From positions 1-64,000 of the forward strand of contig NZ_JAGYPE020000027.1 in assembly GCF_018343545.2 (NCBI RefSeq): a DNA stretch of 64,000 bases. Direction: 5' to 3'. Shown here in pieces: positions 1-6,827 of this stretch (the stretch's first letter is position 1; every line of letters begins with the position of its first letter). The stretch comes from Neobacillus citreus (GTDB taxonomy: Bacteria; Bacillota; Bacilli; Bacillales; Cytobacillaceae). A model generated the notes under the pieces. That model was not told where the DNA came from and ran no database searches. It saw only the letters and a program-made list of their open reading frames with translations. The position numbers were made by a program, and so were the translations under genes.

Positions 1-75
1 GCGGAAGTAGTTCAGTGGTAGAACACCACCTTGCCAAGGTGGGGGTCGCGGGTTCGAATCCCGTCTTCCGCTCCA
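1..75 (+). tRNA. tRNA-Gly (GCC)
   Basis: The acceptor stem GCGGAAG pairs with CTTCCGC, the anticodon loop reads TTGCCAA (anticodon GCC), and the T arm holds GGTTCGAATCC. CCA is encoded. It is the first of seven tRNA genes in a row; the cluster probably continues upstream of the window. Confidence 0.96.
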
Positions 76-80
76 AACGT

Positions 81-169
81 GCCGGGGTGGCGGAACTGGC
101 AGACGCACAGGACTTAAAATCCTGCGGTAGGTGACTACCGTACCGGTTCGATTCCGGTCCTCGGCACCA
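81..169 (+). tRNA. tRNA-Leu (TAA)
   Basis: This is a class II tRNA with a long variable arm (GGTAGGTGACTACC). The anticodon loop is CTTAAAA (anticodon TAA), the acceptor stem is GCCGGGG/CCTCGGC with one G-T pair, and CCA is encoded. Confidence 0.96.
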
Positions 170-269
170 TTATTTCTCTCACGGGAAATAGCTTTAGCTT
201 GATTGAGTACTACGTTCGGGACGAAGGGTCGCTCACTTAAGATTCTGTTTTCCTGATTATTATATGTAT
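170..269 (+). other. spacer inside the tRNA cluster
   Basis: This 100-nt gap between tRNA-Leu and tRNA-Ala is much longer than the other spacers in the cluster. It may hold processing sites or a secondary promoter. I see no tRNA, ORF or clear terminator in it. Confidence 0.4.
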
Positions 270-345
270 GGGGCCTTAGCTCAGCTGGGAGAGCGCCTGC
301 TTTGCACGCAGGAGGTCAGCGGTTCGATCCCGCTAGGCTCCACCA
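270..345 (+). tRNA. tRNA-Ala (TGC)
   Basis: The acceptor stem is GGGGCCT/AGGCTCC, the anticodon loop is TTTGCAC (anticodon TGC), and CCA is encoded. Confidence 0.96.
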
Positions 346-363
346 TTTTTATATTATACTTTT

Positions 364-437
364 GGCGGTGTAGCTCAGCTGGCTAGAGCGTACGGTTCAT
401 ACCCGTAAGGTCGGGGGTTCGATCCCCTCCGCCGCTA
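364..437 (+). tRNA. tRNA-Met (CAT), elongator type
   Basis: The anticodon loop is TTCATAC (anticodon CAT). The GGCGGTG acceptor start and the D and T arms resemble the Bacillus elongator tRNA-Met rather than the initiator. CCA is not encoded. An Ile-lysidine tRNA also has a CAT anticodon, but the body matches Met better. Confidence 0.9.
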
Positions 438-460
438 TTATTTTTTTGCAATTTTATAAT

Positions 461-545
461 GGAGGGGTAGCGAAGTGGCTAAACGCGGCGGACTGTAAAT
501 CCGCTCCCTCAGGGTTCGGCGGTTCGAATCCGTCCCCCTCCACCA
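461..545 (+). tRNA. tRNA-Tyr (GTA)
   Basis: This is a class II tRNA with a variable arm. The anticodon loop is CTGTAAA (anticodon GTA), the acceptor stem is GGAGGGG/CCCCTCC, and CCA is encoded. Confidence 0.96.
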
Positions 546-550
546 TTTAT

Positions 551-621
551 AGGGGCATAGTTTAAAGGTAGAACTAAGGTCTCCAAAACCTTCAGTGTGG
601 GTTCGATTCCTACTGCCCCTG
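551..621 (+). tRNA. tRNA-Trp (CCA)
   Basis: The acceptor stem AGGGGCA pairs perfectly with TGCCCCT. The anticodon loop is CTCCAAA (anticodon CCA) and the discriminator base is G. The terminal CCA is not encoded. Confidence 0.95.
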
Positions 622-636
622 TTTCAATTACATCAT

Positions 637-710
<74 letters not shown>

Positions 711-730
711 CTTCAATAGAGTAACTGTTT

Positions 731-762
731 AAAACCGAGTCGATATGATTCGGTTTTTTTAT
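731..762 (+). terminator. tRNA cluster terminator
   Basis: The arms AACCGAGTC and GATTCGGTT (one G-T pair) are followed by a run of T, directly after tRNA-Ile. Confidence 0.85.
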
Positions 763-817
763 TTGATTTTACCCGTTTTGGAAAGCATAAAGGAAAAGAG
801 TTTTGGAGGAAGACATT

Positions 818-1627
818 ATGCCTGAACTGCCGGAAATGGAAAACTATAAGATTCATTTAAGTCAAATGATTGCAGGTAAAACCATTACCGATGTCCAAGT
901 TAACCGTGAAAAATCAATAAATGTGAATCCCGAACTTTTTAAAAGGACCGTACTTAATCAAAAAATAACCACCATCAATCGAAGGGGTAAACACCTTCTT
1001 TTTCACCTCCAAAATGGGCAGGTTCTGTTATTGCATCTAATGCTCGGGGGATGGATGTTTTATGGACAGGAAGCAGATAAACCTAAACGAACCATACAGG
1101 TTCAGCTTTCTTTCGGAAATGAACATTTATACTTTATTGGTCTGCGTCTGGGGTATCTTCATTTATATTCCCAACAGGAAGCAGAAGAAAAACTATCCCA
1201 TCTAGGGCCGGAACCACTGAACAGCAGTTTTACATTGGAGGAATTTATTAAACGAATTGGCAGCAAGCATGGGCGTTTGAAGACCACACTTTTGGATCAG
1301 GAGTTTATTTCAGGAATTGGCAATTGCTATTCTGCTGAAATCTGCTTTGATGCAGAAATTTTACCAACGAAAGACATTGATGACATTAATCCACCTAGCC
1401 GTTCTCAATTGTTTCAATCGATGAAAAAAATTCTCCAAGTGGCCATTCAAAATGGAGGTTACATGGAAAATCCGATTTTCAAGGGTGATAAAAAAACGGG
1501 CGGTTTTAATCCACTATGCCAAGTATACGATCGCGAGGGAGAGAAATGCCGACGTTGCGGGGCAACAATCAAAATGGAAACAATCTCTTCCCGAAAAACT
1601 TTTTATTGTCCAGTATGTCAAAAGTAG
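818..1627 (+). CDS. Fpg/Nei-family DNA glycosylase
   Basis: A base-excision repair glycosylase/AP lyase of the formamidopyrimidine-DNA glycosylase/endonuclease VIII superfamily, about 269 residues. The mature N-terminus is the catalytic PELPE segment (Pro2 forms the Schiff base, Glu3 is the acid). A conserved lysine sits in the RRGKHLLF segment near residue 55, and the C-terminus is a typical four-cysteine zinc finger (CRRCG ... YCPVCQ). The start at 818 puts the catalytic proline at position 2 and lies 7 nt after GGAGGA; an in-frame TTG at 803 would destroy that. The PELPEMEN start differs from the PELPEVET of canonical MutM, so this is probably a second family member. The exact substrate (oxidised purine or pyrimidine) cannot be read from the sequence. 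Confidence 0.9.
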   Translation: MPELPEMENYKIHLSQMIAGKTITDVQVNREKSINVNPELFKRTVLNQKITTINRRGKHLLFHLQNGQVLLLHLMLGGWMFYGQEADKPKRTIQVQLSFGNEHLYFIGLRLGYLHLYSQQEAEEKLSHLGPEPLNSSFTLEEFIKRIGSKHGRLKTTLLDQEFISGIGNCYSAEICFDAEILPTKDIDDINPPSRSQLFQSMKKILQVAIQNGGYMENPIFKGDKKTGGFNPLCQVYDREGEKCRRCGATIKMETISSRKTFYCPVCQK

Positions 1628-1635
1628 AACTGTAT

Positions 1636-1662
1636 CCTGCCGATTTCCGGCGGGTTTTTTTA
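1636..1662 (+). terminator. terminator of the glycosylase gene
   Basis: CCTGCCG and CGGCGGG arms around ATTTC are followed by a T run, 8 nt after the stop codon. Confidence 0.85.
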
Positions 1663-1696
1663 TTAAAAGAAAAAATTAGCCAATTTGTCAAAATTA

Positions 1697-1753
1697 TTGT
1701 TTCCGAATTCGTTTAAATGTACTATACTATATACAAATAAGTATAGCACATTT
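1697..1753 (+). promoter_or_regulatory. ccpN promoter with paired CcpN-like boxes
   Basis: Two arms form an imperfect inverted repeat (12 of 13 bases): AAATGTACTATAC at 1715-1727 and GTATAGCACATTT at 1741-1753, separated by 13 nt. Read inward, the right arm gives TGTGCTATACT, which fits the CcpN operator consensus I recall (TRTGHYATAYW) at every position. The left arm fits 10 of 11. A possible promoter (TTGTTT at 1697, TACTAT at 1720, 17-nt spacing) lies under the left box. The consensus is from memory; occupancy by CcpN is inferred. Confidence 0.6.
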
Positions 1754-1793
1754 GAATATATATAACATATTTATTGTGAATAAGGTGGTGCTA

Positions 1794-2429
1794 ATGATTA
1801 AACTCACCAAGCGTCAGGATGAAATTCTGCAGATTGTAAAGGAAAATGGCCCGATAACCGGTAAAGAAATTGCAGAGAAACTTTCTGTTACTAGAGCGGC
1901 ATTAAGACCAGACCTTGCAATCTTGACCATGTCCGGCAGTCTGGATGCCAGACCGCGTGTAGGCTATTTTTTTAATGACAAATTAGAAGTAAAACGGCAG
2001 GCGAAGAAGTTTATTCAGCAAAAGGTATCCGATTTTAAGGCTCATCCAATCGTGGTTGAAAAATCAACTTCTGTTTATAATGCGATTGTCCAGTTGTTTC
2101 TCGAGGATGTTGGAACACTTTATGCGGTGGATACAGAAGGAAATTTGGCAGGAGTGATTTCCCGAAAGGATTTGCTCAGGGCTGCACTTGGGAACAAAAA
2201 TCTGCAGGAATTGCCCGTAAGTGTCATTATGACAAGAATGCCTAATATTATCACGATTAATTCAGAGGAAACCTTGCTCGAAGCGGCCAAAAAAATGATT
2301 AATTTTCATATTGACTCCTTACCGGTAGTAAAGGAAGTCAATCATAAAAATAATACATATTTGTTGTTAGGGAGAATTACCAAAACGACAATAACAAAGT
2401 CCTATTTAGAATTTATGGAAGAAAAATAG
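1794..2429 (+). CDS. ccpN: CcpN transcriptional repressor of gluconeogenic genes
   Basis: About 211 residues. The first 60 residues form a winged HTH of the GntR/DeoR-like type found in CcpN (ITGKEIAEKLSVTRAALRPD), followed by two CBS domains (roughly 75-205) that bind adenine nucleotides in the family. CcpN represses gapB and pckA on glycolytic carbon sources in B. subtilis. The ATG at 1794 is preferred over an in-frame upstream start at 1752 because AAGGTGGTG lies just before it and the length matches the family. It is followed at 22 nt by yqfL and then ppdK, so all three are probably cotranscribed. The boxes upstream suggest that the operon represses itself. Confidence 0.93.
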   Translation: MIKLTKRQDEILQIVKENGPITGKEIAEKLSVTRAALRPDLAILTMSGSLDARPRVGYFFNDKLEVKRQAKKFIQQKVSDFKAHPIVVEKSTSVYNAIVQLFLEDVGTLYAVDTEGNLAGVISRKDLLRAALGNKNLQELPVSVIMTRMPNIITINSEETLLEAAKKMINFHIDSLPVVKEVNHKNNTYLLLGRITKTTITKSYLEFMEEK

Positions 2430-2451
2430 ATTAAGGGGAGTTGCTGCGATT

Positions 2452-3267
2452 TTGGTACAAAAGGAAGTTGTCTACGTAGTATCTGACTCGGTTGGTGAAA
2501 CGGCTGAGTTTGTTGTTAAAGCGGTGGCAACACAGTTTAATGGTGGACAGGTAGAAATTCGCCGAAACTCATATGTAGACGACATTGAAGACATTGAAGA
2601 TGTGATTATTTTGGCAAGAAAGGACCATTCCATCATTGCCTATACCATCGTCATTCCAGAATTAAAAGATTATTTAGATAAGCGTGCCAAGGAAGAGGGG
2701 ATAATGGCAGTTGACCTCCTCAACCCATTAATGAATGCATTTACAACAAGGTTTAATAAACAGCCCCACCACCAGCCTGGCCTAATGAGAAAATTAGACG
2801 AAGAATATTTCCGCAAAATCGAGGCGATTGAATTTGCCGTGAAATATGATGATGGACGTGACCCAAGAGGCATTATGAAGGCCGATATTGTTTTAATCGG
2901 TGTGTCCCGGACTTCAAAAACGCCGCTGTCTATGTACCTTGCCCATAAGCGTTTTAAAGTGGCCAATGTGCCGTTAGTTCCAGAAGTGCCTCCACCAGAT
3001 GAACTTTTTAAAATACCGAGAAAAAATTGTATTGGTTTAATTATTTCACCAGATAAATTGAACGAAATTCGCACTGAGCGCCTAAAAGCACTTGGACTGG
3101 GCTCAAAGGCGAATTATGCAAGCTTCCAGAGAATTCTCGACGAACTAGATTATGCCGAAAAAATTATGAAACGTGTAGGCTGTCCAATCATAAATGTTTC
3201 GAATAAAGCGATTGAAGAAACTGCAGGATTAATTTTAGACGTTTTGAAAAAAGAGAGGAGCTTTTAA
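2452..3267 (+). CDS. yqfL: pyruvate,phosphate dikinase regulatory protein (PDRP)
   Basis: A DUF299-family bifunctional kinase/pyrophosphorylase of about 271 residues. In the family it phosphorylates an active-site threonine of PPDK using ADP, and reverses this with phosphate. The P-loop-like GVSRTSKT sits near residues 150-157, and the SDSVGETAE start is typical. The start is TTG at 2452; AAGGGGA lies about 13 nt upstream, a long spacing. The next gene encodes its presumed target PPDK, only 3 nt after the stop, so regulator and target are translated together. In B. subtilis yqfL follows ccpN but ppdK is absent; here the substrate is present. Confidence 0.93.
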   Translation: MVQKEVVYVVSDSVGETAEFVVKAVATQFNGGQVEIRRNSYVDDIEDIEDVIILARKDHSIIAYTIVIPELKDYLDKRAKEEGIMAVDLLNPLMNAFTTRFNKQPHHQPGLMRKLDEEYFRKIEAIEFAVKYDDGRDPRGIMKADIVLIGVSRTSKTPLSMYLAHKRFKVANVPLVPEVPPPDELFKIPRKNCIGLIISPDKLNEIRTERLKALGLGSKANYASFQRILDELDYAEKIMKRVGCPIINVSNKAIEETAGLILDVLKKERSF

Positions 3268-3270
3268 ATC

Positions 3271-5940
3271 ATGGGAAAATTCGTTTATTTATTTAATGAA
3301 GGCCATGGCAACATGCGAGATTTACTTGGGGGAAAGGGAGCGAATCTAGCAGAAATGACAAGAATCGGCCTGCCGGTTCCTTATGGTTTTACCATTACAA
3401 CGCAAGCTTGTAATGCTTACTATGAATCTGATAAAACCATTCCAGCTTTAGTAGAATCACAGACATTAGAGGCGTTAAGACTTTTGGAAGAAAAAATGGA
3501 CAAAAAACTCGGTGACCCGCAGAATCCTTTACTTGTTTCTGTTCGATCCGGTTCCGTTTTTTCTATGCCTGGGATGATGGATACCATTTTAAATCTAGGG
3601 ATGAATGACGAAACTGTTGTGGGTTTGGCAGCATTAACGAATAATCCACGATTTGCTTACGACTCTTATCGCCGTTTCATTCAAATGTTCAGCAACGTGG
3701 TCCTTGAGATTGATACGTATTATTTTGAACAATATTTAGAAGAGACTCGCGAACACAAGGGGTATACCTCTGACCCTGATATGACTGCTGAAGACTGGAA
3801 GGAAGTCATTGTTGGCTATAAGGAAATTGTCAAAAAGCATACGCGTAAGGACTTCCCGCAAAATCCGAAAGAGCAGCTTTTCCTTGCCATCAATGCGGTA
3901 TTCAATTCTTGGAATAATCAACGGGCGATTGTTTACCGCCGCTTAAATAAGATTCCCGATCATCTGGGTACAGCTGTAAATATTCAAAGCATGGTGTTTG
4001 GTAATATGGGGAACGACTCAGGTACAGGTGTTGCATTTACAAGAAATCCTTCCACCGGTGAGCATGTTCTTTATGGGGAATACTTAATAAACGCTCAAGG
4101 TGAAGATGTTGTTGCCGGTATCCGTACCCCACAGCCAATTGCCACCCTTAAGGACGAAATGCCAGGCGTTTACCAGCAGTTTTCGGACACATGCCATAGC
4201 CTTGAGCAGCATTACAAGGAAATGCAGGACATTGAATTCACAGTGGAACGCGGGAAGCTGTTCATCCTTCAAACACGGAACGGAAAACGTACCGCCCAAG
4301 CAGCTATCCGCATAGCGGTTGAGATGGTGGAGGAAGGAATTATCGATAAAAAGACAGCGCTGCTTCGTGTTGATCCTGACCAATTAAACCAACTGCTGCA
4401 CCGCCGAATCGATGACAAAGCTGAAAGAAGAATATTAGCTAAAGGCTTGCCGGCATCACCAGGCGCTGCTACCGGCCGGGTTGTTTTTGATGCCGATGAA
4501 GCGGAGCAATTAGGAAATGAAGGTAAAAAAGTTATCCTTGTTTCTCCTGAAACCACTCCAGATGACATCCATGGTATGGTTGCAGCACAAGCTATTTTAA
4601 CTAGCCGCGGTGGAATGACAAGCCACGCTGCCGTGGTTGCCCGCGGTATGGGGAAAGCTTGTATTTGCGGCTGTGAAGCCTTAAAGATTGACATGAAAGC
4701 AAAACAATTCAGTGTGGGTGACACGGTTGTTAAACATGGCGATATTATCACGGTTGATGGTTCAACAGGTGAAATTATGCTTGGTGAAATCCCAATGATC
4801 GACCCTGAATTATCTGAAGAGTTCCAGCAGCTTCTTGCTTGGGCAGATCAAGAACGCAAAATAGGTGTTCGTGCCAATGCCGATAATCCAGAGGATGCCA
4901 AGAAATCATTTGAATTCGGTGCAGGCGGAATTGGATTATGCCGGACAGAGCATATGTTTATGGATTTAAAGAGGATTCCAATCGTTCAAAAAATGATTTT
5001 AGCAGAAACCTATAGTGAGAGAATGGAAGCACTTGAAGAACTTTTACCGATGCAGCAAGGTGACTTTGAGGGGATTTTCGAAGCAATGCAAGGACTACCT
5101 GTAACGATTCGTTTATTGGATCCACCGCTTCATGAATTCTTACCAAATAAAGAAGAACTTTTAGTAGAAGTAACAAAGCTGCAAATTCTCAATCCGGATT
5201 CTGAAGAGTTAAAGCAAAAAGAACTGCTGCTGAAAAAGGTTCGCCAGTTGGATGAGTTCAATCCAATGTTGGGCCACCGCGGCTGCCGTCTTGGCATGAT
5301 ACATCCGGAAATTTATGATATGCAGGCAAAGGCGATTTTCTACGCTGCTGCTAGAGTAGCGGAAAAGGGCTTGGTAGTCCAGCCTGAAATCATGATTCCA
5401 CTTGTTGGCCACGTCAATGAATTGAAGCAAATGCGCCAGTTGGTTGTCGATGCTGCTGTACGTGTCCAGGAAGAAACGGGCAAGGTCATTAACTACACGA
5501 TTGGTACGATGATTGAGATTCCACGGGCTGCGCTTACTGCAGACCAAATAGCCGAGGAGGCTGATTTCTTCTCCTTCGGAACCAATGACTTAACGCAAAC
5601 AACATTCGGCTACAGCCGTGATGATGCAGAAGGGAAATTCCTGCAGGCATACATTGAAAACAAGGTACTGCCAGAGAATCCGTTTGCTGTTCTTGACCAG
5701 GATGGTGTTGGTAAGCTTGTGGAAACCGGCGTTAAGCTTGGCCGAGCAACAAAACCTTCTTTAAAAACAGGCATTTGTGGGGAACATGGCGGAGAGAAAA
5801 GCTCAATAGATTTCTGTTACCGGACTGGTTTGGATTATGTCAGCTGCTCGCCATACCGGGTACCGCTAGCACGTTTGGCTGCTGCACAGGCCACCATTCG
5901 CCATGAGGCAAATCGGGAGGAAGTTTATACAACTGCATAG
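3271..5940 (+). CDS. ppdK: pyruvate, phosphate dikinase
   Basis: Full-length PPDK (889 residues) interconverting ATP, pyruvate and phosphate with AMP, PEP and pyrophosphate. The order is an N-terminal ATP-grasp nucleotide domain, a central phosphohistidine domain and a C-terminal PEP/pyruvate TIM barrel. The phosphocarrier histidine is His452 in SRGGMTSHAAVV, with the threonine targeted by PDRP two residues before it. The catalytic cysteine is near residue 836 in GICGEHGGE. It closes the ccpN-yqfL-ppdK operon, which suggests use in gluconeogenesis, with transcription controlled by CcpN and activity by YqfL. Confidence 0.97.
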   Translation: MGKFVYLFNEGHGNMRDLLGGKGANLAEMTRIGLPVPYGFTITTQACNAYYESDKTIPALVESQTLEALRLLEEKMDKKLGDPQNPLLVSVRSGSVFSMPGMMDTILNLGMNDETVVGLAALTNNPRFAYDSYRRFIQMFSNVVLEIDTYYFEQYLEETREHKGYTSDPDMTAEDWKEVIVGYKEIVKKHTRKDFPQNPKEQLFLAINAVFNSWNNQRAIVYRRLNKIPDHLGTAVNIQSMVFGNMGNDSGTGVAFTRNPSTGEHVLYGEYLINAQGEDVVAGIRTPQPIATLKDEMPGVYQQFSDTCHSLEQHYKEMQDIEFTVERGKLFILQTRNGKRTAQAAIRIAVEMVEEGIIDKKTALLRVDPDQLNQLLHRRIDDKAERRILAKGLPASPGAATGRVVFDADEAEQLGNEGKKVILVSPETTPDDIHGMVAAQAILTSRGGMTSHAAVVARGMGKACICGCEALKIDMKAKQFSVGDTVVKHGDIITVDGSTGEIMLGEIPMIDPELSEEFQQLLAWADQERKIGVRANADNPEDAKKSFEFGAGGIGLCRTEHMFMDLKRIPIVQKMILAETYSERMEALEELLPMQQGDFEGIFEAMQGLPVTIRLLDPPLHEFLPNKEELLVEVTKLQILNPDSEELKQKELLLKKVRQLDEFNPMLGHRGCRLGMIHPEIYDMQAKAIFYAAARVAEKGLVVQPEIMIPLVGHVNELKQMRQLVVDAAVRVQEETGKVINYTIGTMIEIPRAALTADQIAEEADFFSFGTNDLTQTTFGYSRDDAEGKFLQAYIENKVLPENPFAVLDQDGVGKLVETGVKLGRATKPSLKTGICGEHGGEKSSIDFCYRTGLDYVSCSPYRVPLARLAAAQATIRHEANREEVYTTA

Positions 5941-5952
5941 GTTGAGTGAGAG

Positions 5953-5983
5953 GGCGGCACTGTTTAAGGTGCCGTTCTTTTTT
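5953..5983 (+). terminator. ppdK operon terminator
   Basis: GGCGGCAC pairs with GGTGCCGT around a short loop, followed by TTCTTTTTT, 13 nt after the ppdK stop. Confidence 0.85.
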
Positions 5984-6005
5984 GTCCCTTATCCGTTTTG
6001 TTTTG

Positions 6006-6100
6006 ATTCGCTGATATAACGCTTAAATTCGCCGATAGAAGTCCAGAATTCGCCGATAGAACCTTGAAATTCGCTGATAGACCTGTAATATTCGCCGATA
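6006..6100. repeat. five-unit direct repeat with a 21-bp period
   Basis: The core ATTCGCCGAT (ATTCGCTGAT in units 1 and 4) starts at 6006, 6027, 6048, 6069 and 6090, exactly 21 bp apart; the 11-bp spacers differ. On the minus strand the array is open and reads as heptapeptides beginning Leu/Ile-Ser-Ala-Asn. No convincing ribosome site precedes that frame, so I treat it as a repeat rather than a gene. It lies between ppdK and the next small gene. Confidence 0.9.
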
Positions 6101-6245
6101 GCAGGTTTGCGCGTAGACAAAAATTCTTTAAACCAAAAAATTTATCCAAAGAACACAATCTTTTTAAACGAAACTTGGTTTTTATAAGGGTTTACCGTTA
6201 TATTTTTTGCAAATACTATGAAAAAACTTTAAAGGGGCCATAAAA

Positions 6246-6437
6246 ATGGGGGCAATTGAACGCAGCGGCTTTCGGTTTGTGCCGGAATACAGTGTAATCC
6301 AGCAAAATGGAGCGATTCACGTCTACAGTAAGGATGAGTTTATTGAGGAAATCCAATTTCAGTTTGCTGGGAAGTTTCCGGAATTGGACCAAATTGAAGA
6401 ATTAGTGGATAAGTATTGCGAGTTACATAATATTTAG
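6246..6437 (+). CDS. small conserved protein, YbxH-like
   Basis: A 63-residue soluble protein without membrane segment or cysteine-rich motif. The MGAIERSG start and the IEELVDKYC-like end are features I associate with the YbxH family of Bacillus, whose function is unknown. An AAAGGGG ribosome site lies 10 nt before the ATG. It stands alone between the repeat array and the toxin locus. Confidence 0.7.
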   Translation: MGAIERSGFRFVPEYSVIQQNGAIHVYSKDEFIEEIQFQFAGKFPELDQIEELVDKYCELHNI

Positions 6438-6444
6438 GGAACGC

Positions 6445-6473
6445 TTGTTCGTTTTGGTTTTTAATGGTATAAT
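6445..6473 (+). promoter_or_regulatory. promoter of the type I toxin
   Basis: TTGTTC at 6445 and a perfect TATAAT at 6468 are spaced 17 nt apart, with an extended -10 TGG. Transcription would start near 6480, about 65 nt before the toxin start. Confidence 0.75.
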
Positions 6474-6543
6474 CTAAATTGCAATAGAATAGGACTTCTC
6501 AAGGGTGGACGGCACATCTCCGAATGAAAGGGGGTGATGCTGT

Positions 6544-6627
6544 TTGACAGTATTTCAGGCCTTGATGTTAGCTGTCTCGTTTGCCAGCCTGATTATTACA
6601 ATTCTGTCTTTTCACCAAAAAAAATAA
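6544..6627 (+). CDS. type I toxin peptide (BsrE/TxpA-like, holin-like toxin)
   Basis: A 27-residue peptide starting at TTG: MTVFQALMLAVSF, then a hydrophobic stretch (SLIITILSF) and a short HQKK tail. It is one membrane helix with a charged end, and MxxFQALML is the start of BsrE and related Bacillus type I toxins as I recall them. The strong site AAAGGGGGTGAT lies about 6 nt upstream. The mRNA has a perfect promoter and a bidirectional terminator, and its 5' and 3' ends are complementary over 12 nt. In this family an antisense RNA overlapping the 3' end blocks expression. Confidence 0.75.
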   Translation: MTVFQALMLAVSFASLIITILSFHQKK

Positions 6628-6665
6628 TCCACCCTTGAGCCGGCAAGCATAAGCGGTGGATTTTT
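6626..6665. terminator. bidirectional terminator at the toxin/antitoxin end
   Basis: Arms AATCCACC (6626-6633) and GGTGGATT (6655-6662) are followed by TTTTT on the plus strand and preceded by AAAAAAAA (T run on the minus strand). Confidence 0.8.
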
Positions 6666-6707
6666 GCCCTTCTTTTGCCGAATCCCGATGGGAACCAGCT
6701 ATTGCAT

Positions 6708-6745
6708 GGCCGAGCGAGTACCTGTCGTCATGCTCGGTCTTTTTT
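6708..6745 (+). terminator. second terminator downstream of the toxin
   Basis: GGCCGAGC pairs with GCTCGGTC (one G-T), followed by TTTTTT. Confidence 0.75.
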
Positions 6746-6827
6746 ACTATATGCACTTCTTACTGAACATTATACATAACATTTTTGCAAAAAGAAAGAA
6801 AATATCTATATTAAAGAAGGGATTTAT

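Larger units (their letters stand above)
6612..6762 (-). ncRNA. candidate antisense antitoxin RNA
   Basis: On the minus strand a TATAAT lies at 6774-6769. A transcript starting near 6762 would run over the end of the toxin gene and stop at the AATCCACC/GGTGGATT hairpin, which is followed on this strand by ATTATTTTTTTT. That gives about 150 nt of RNA complementary to the toxin mRNA 3' end, the layout of txpA/ratA and bsrG/SR4. The -35 region is poor, so the start is uncertain. Confidence 0.45.

Noticed and set aside
2670-3074. Minus-strand open frame of 134 codons across yqfL
   Set aside because: It lies wholly inside a clear gene on the other strand, has no ribosome site and codes for nothing family-like.
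4269-4751. Minus-strand open frame of 160 codons inside ppdK
   Set aside because: It is a shadow of the PPDK phosphohistidine domain with Ser/Ala-rich composition and no start signal.
5964-6158. Minus-strand 64-codon ORF over the first 21-bp repeat
   Set aside because: It starts at TTG with no Shine-Dalgarno and consists mainly of the repeat; treated as a repeat, though its open heptad frame is reported as a finding.
6568-6756. Minus-strand 62-codon ORF at the toxin locus
   Set aside because: It overlaps the terminator hairpins and the antisense RNA candidate, and has no ribosome site; non-coding RNA explains the region better.
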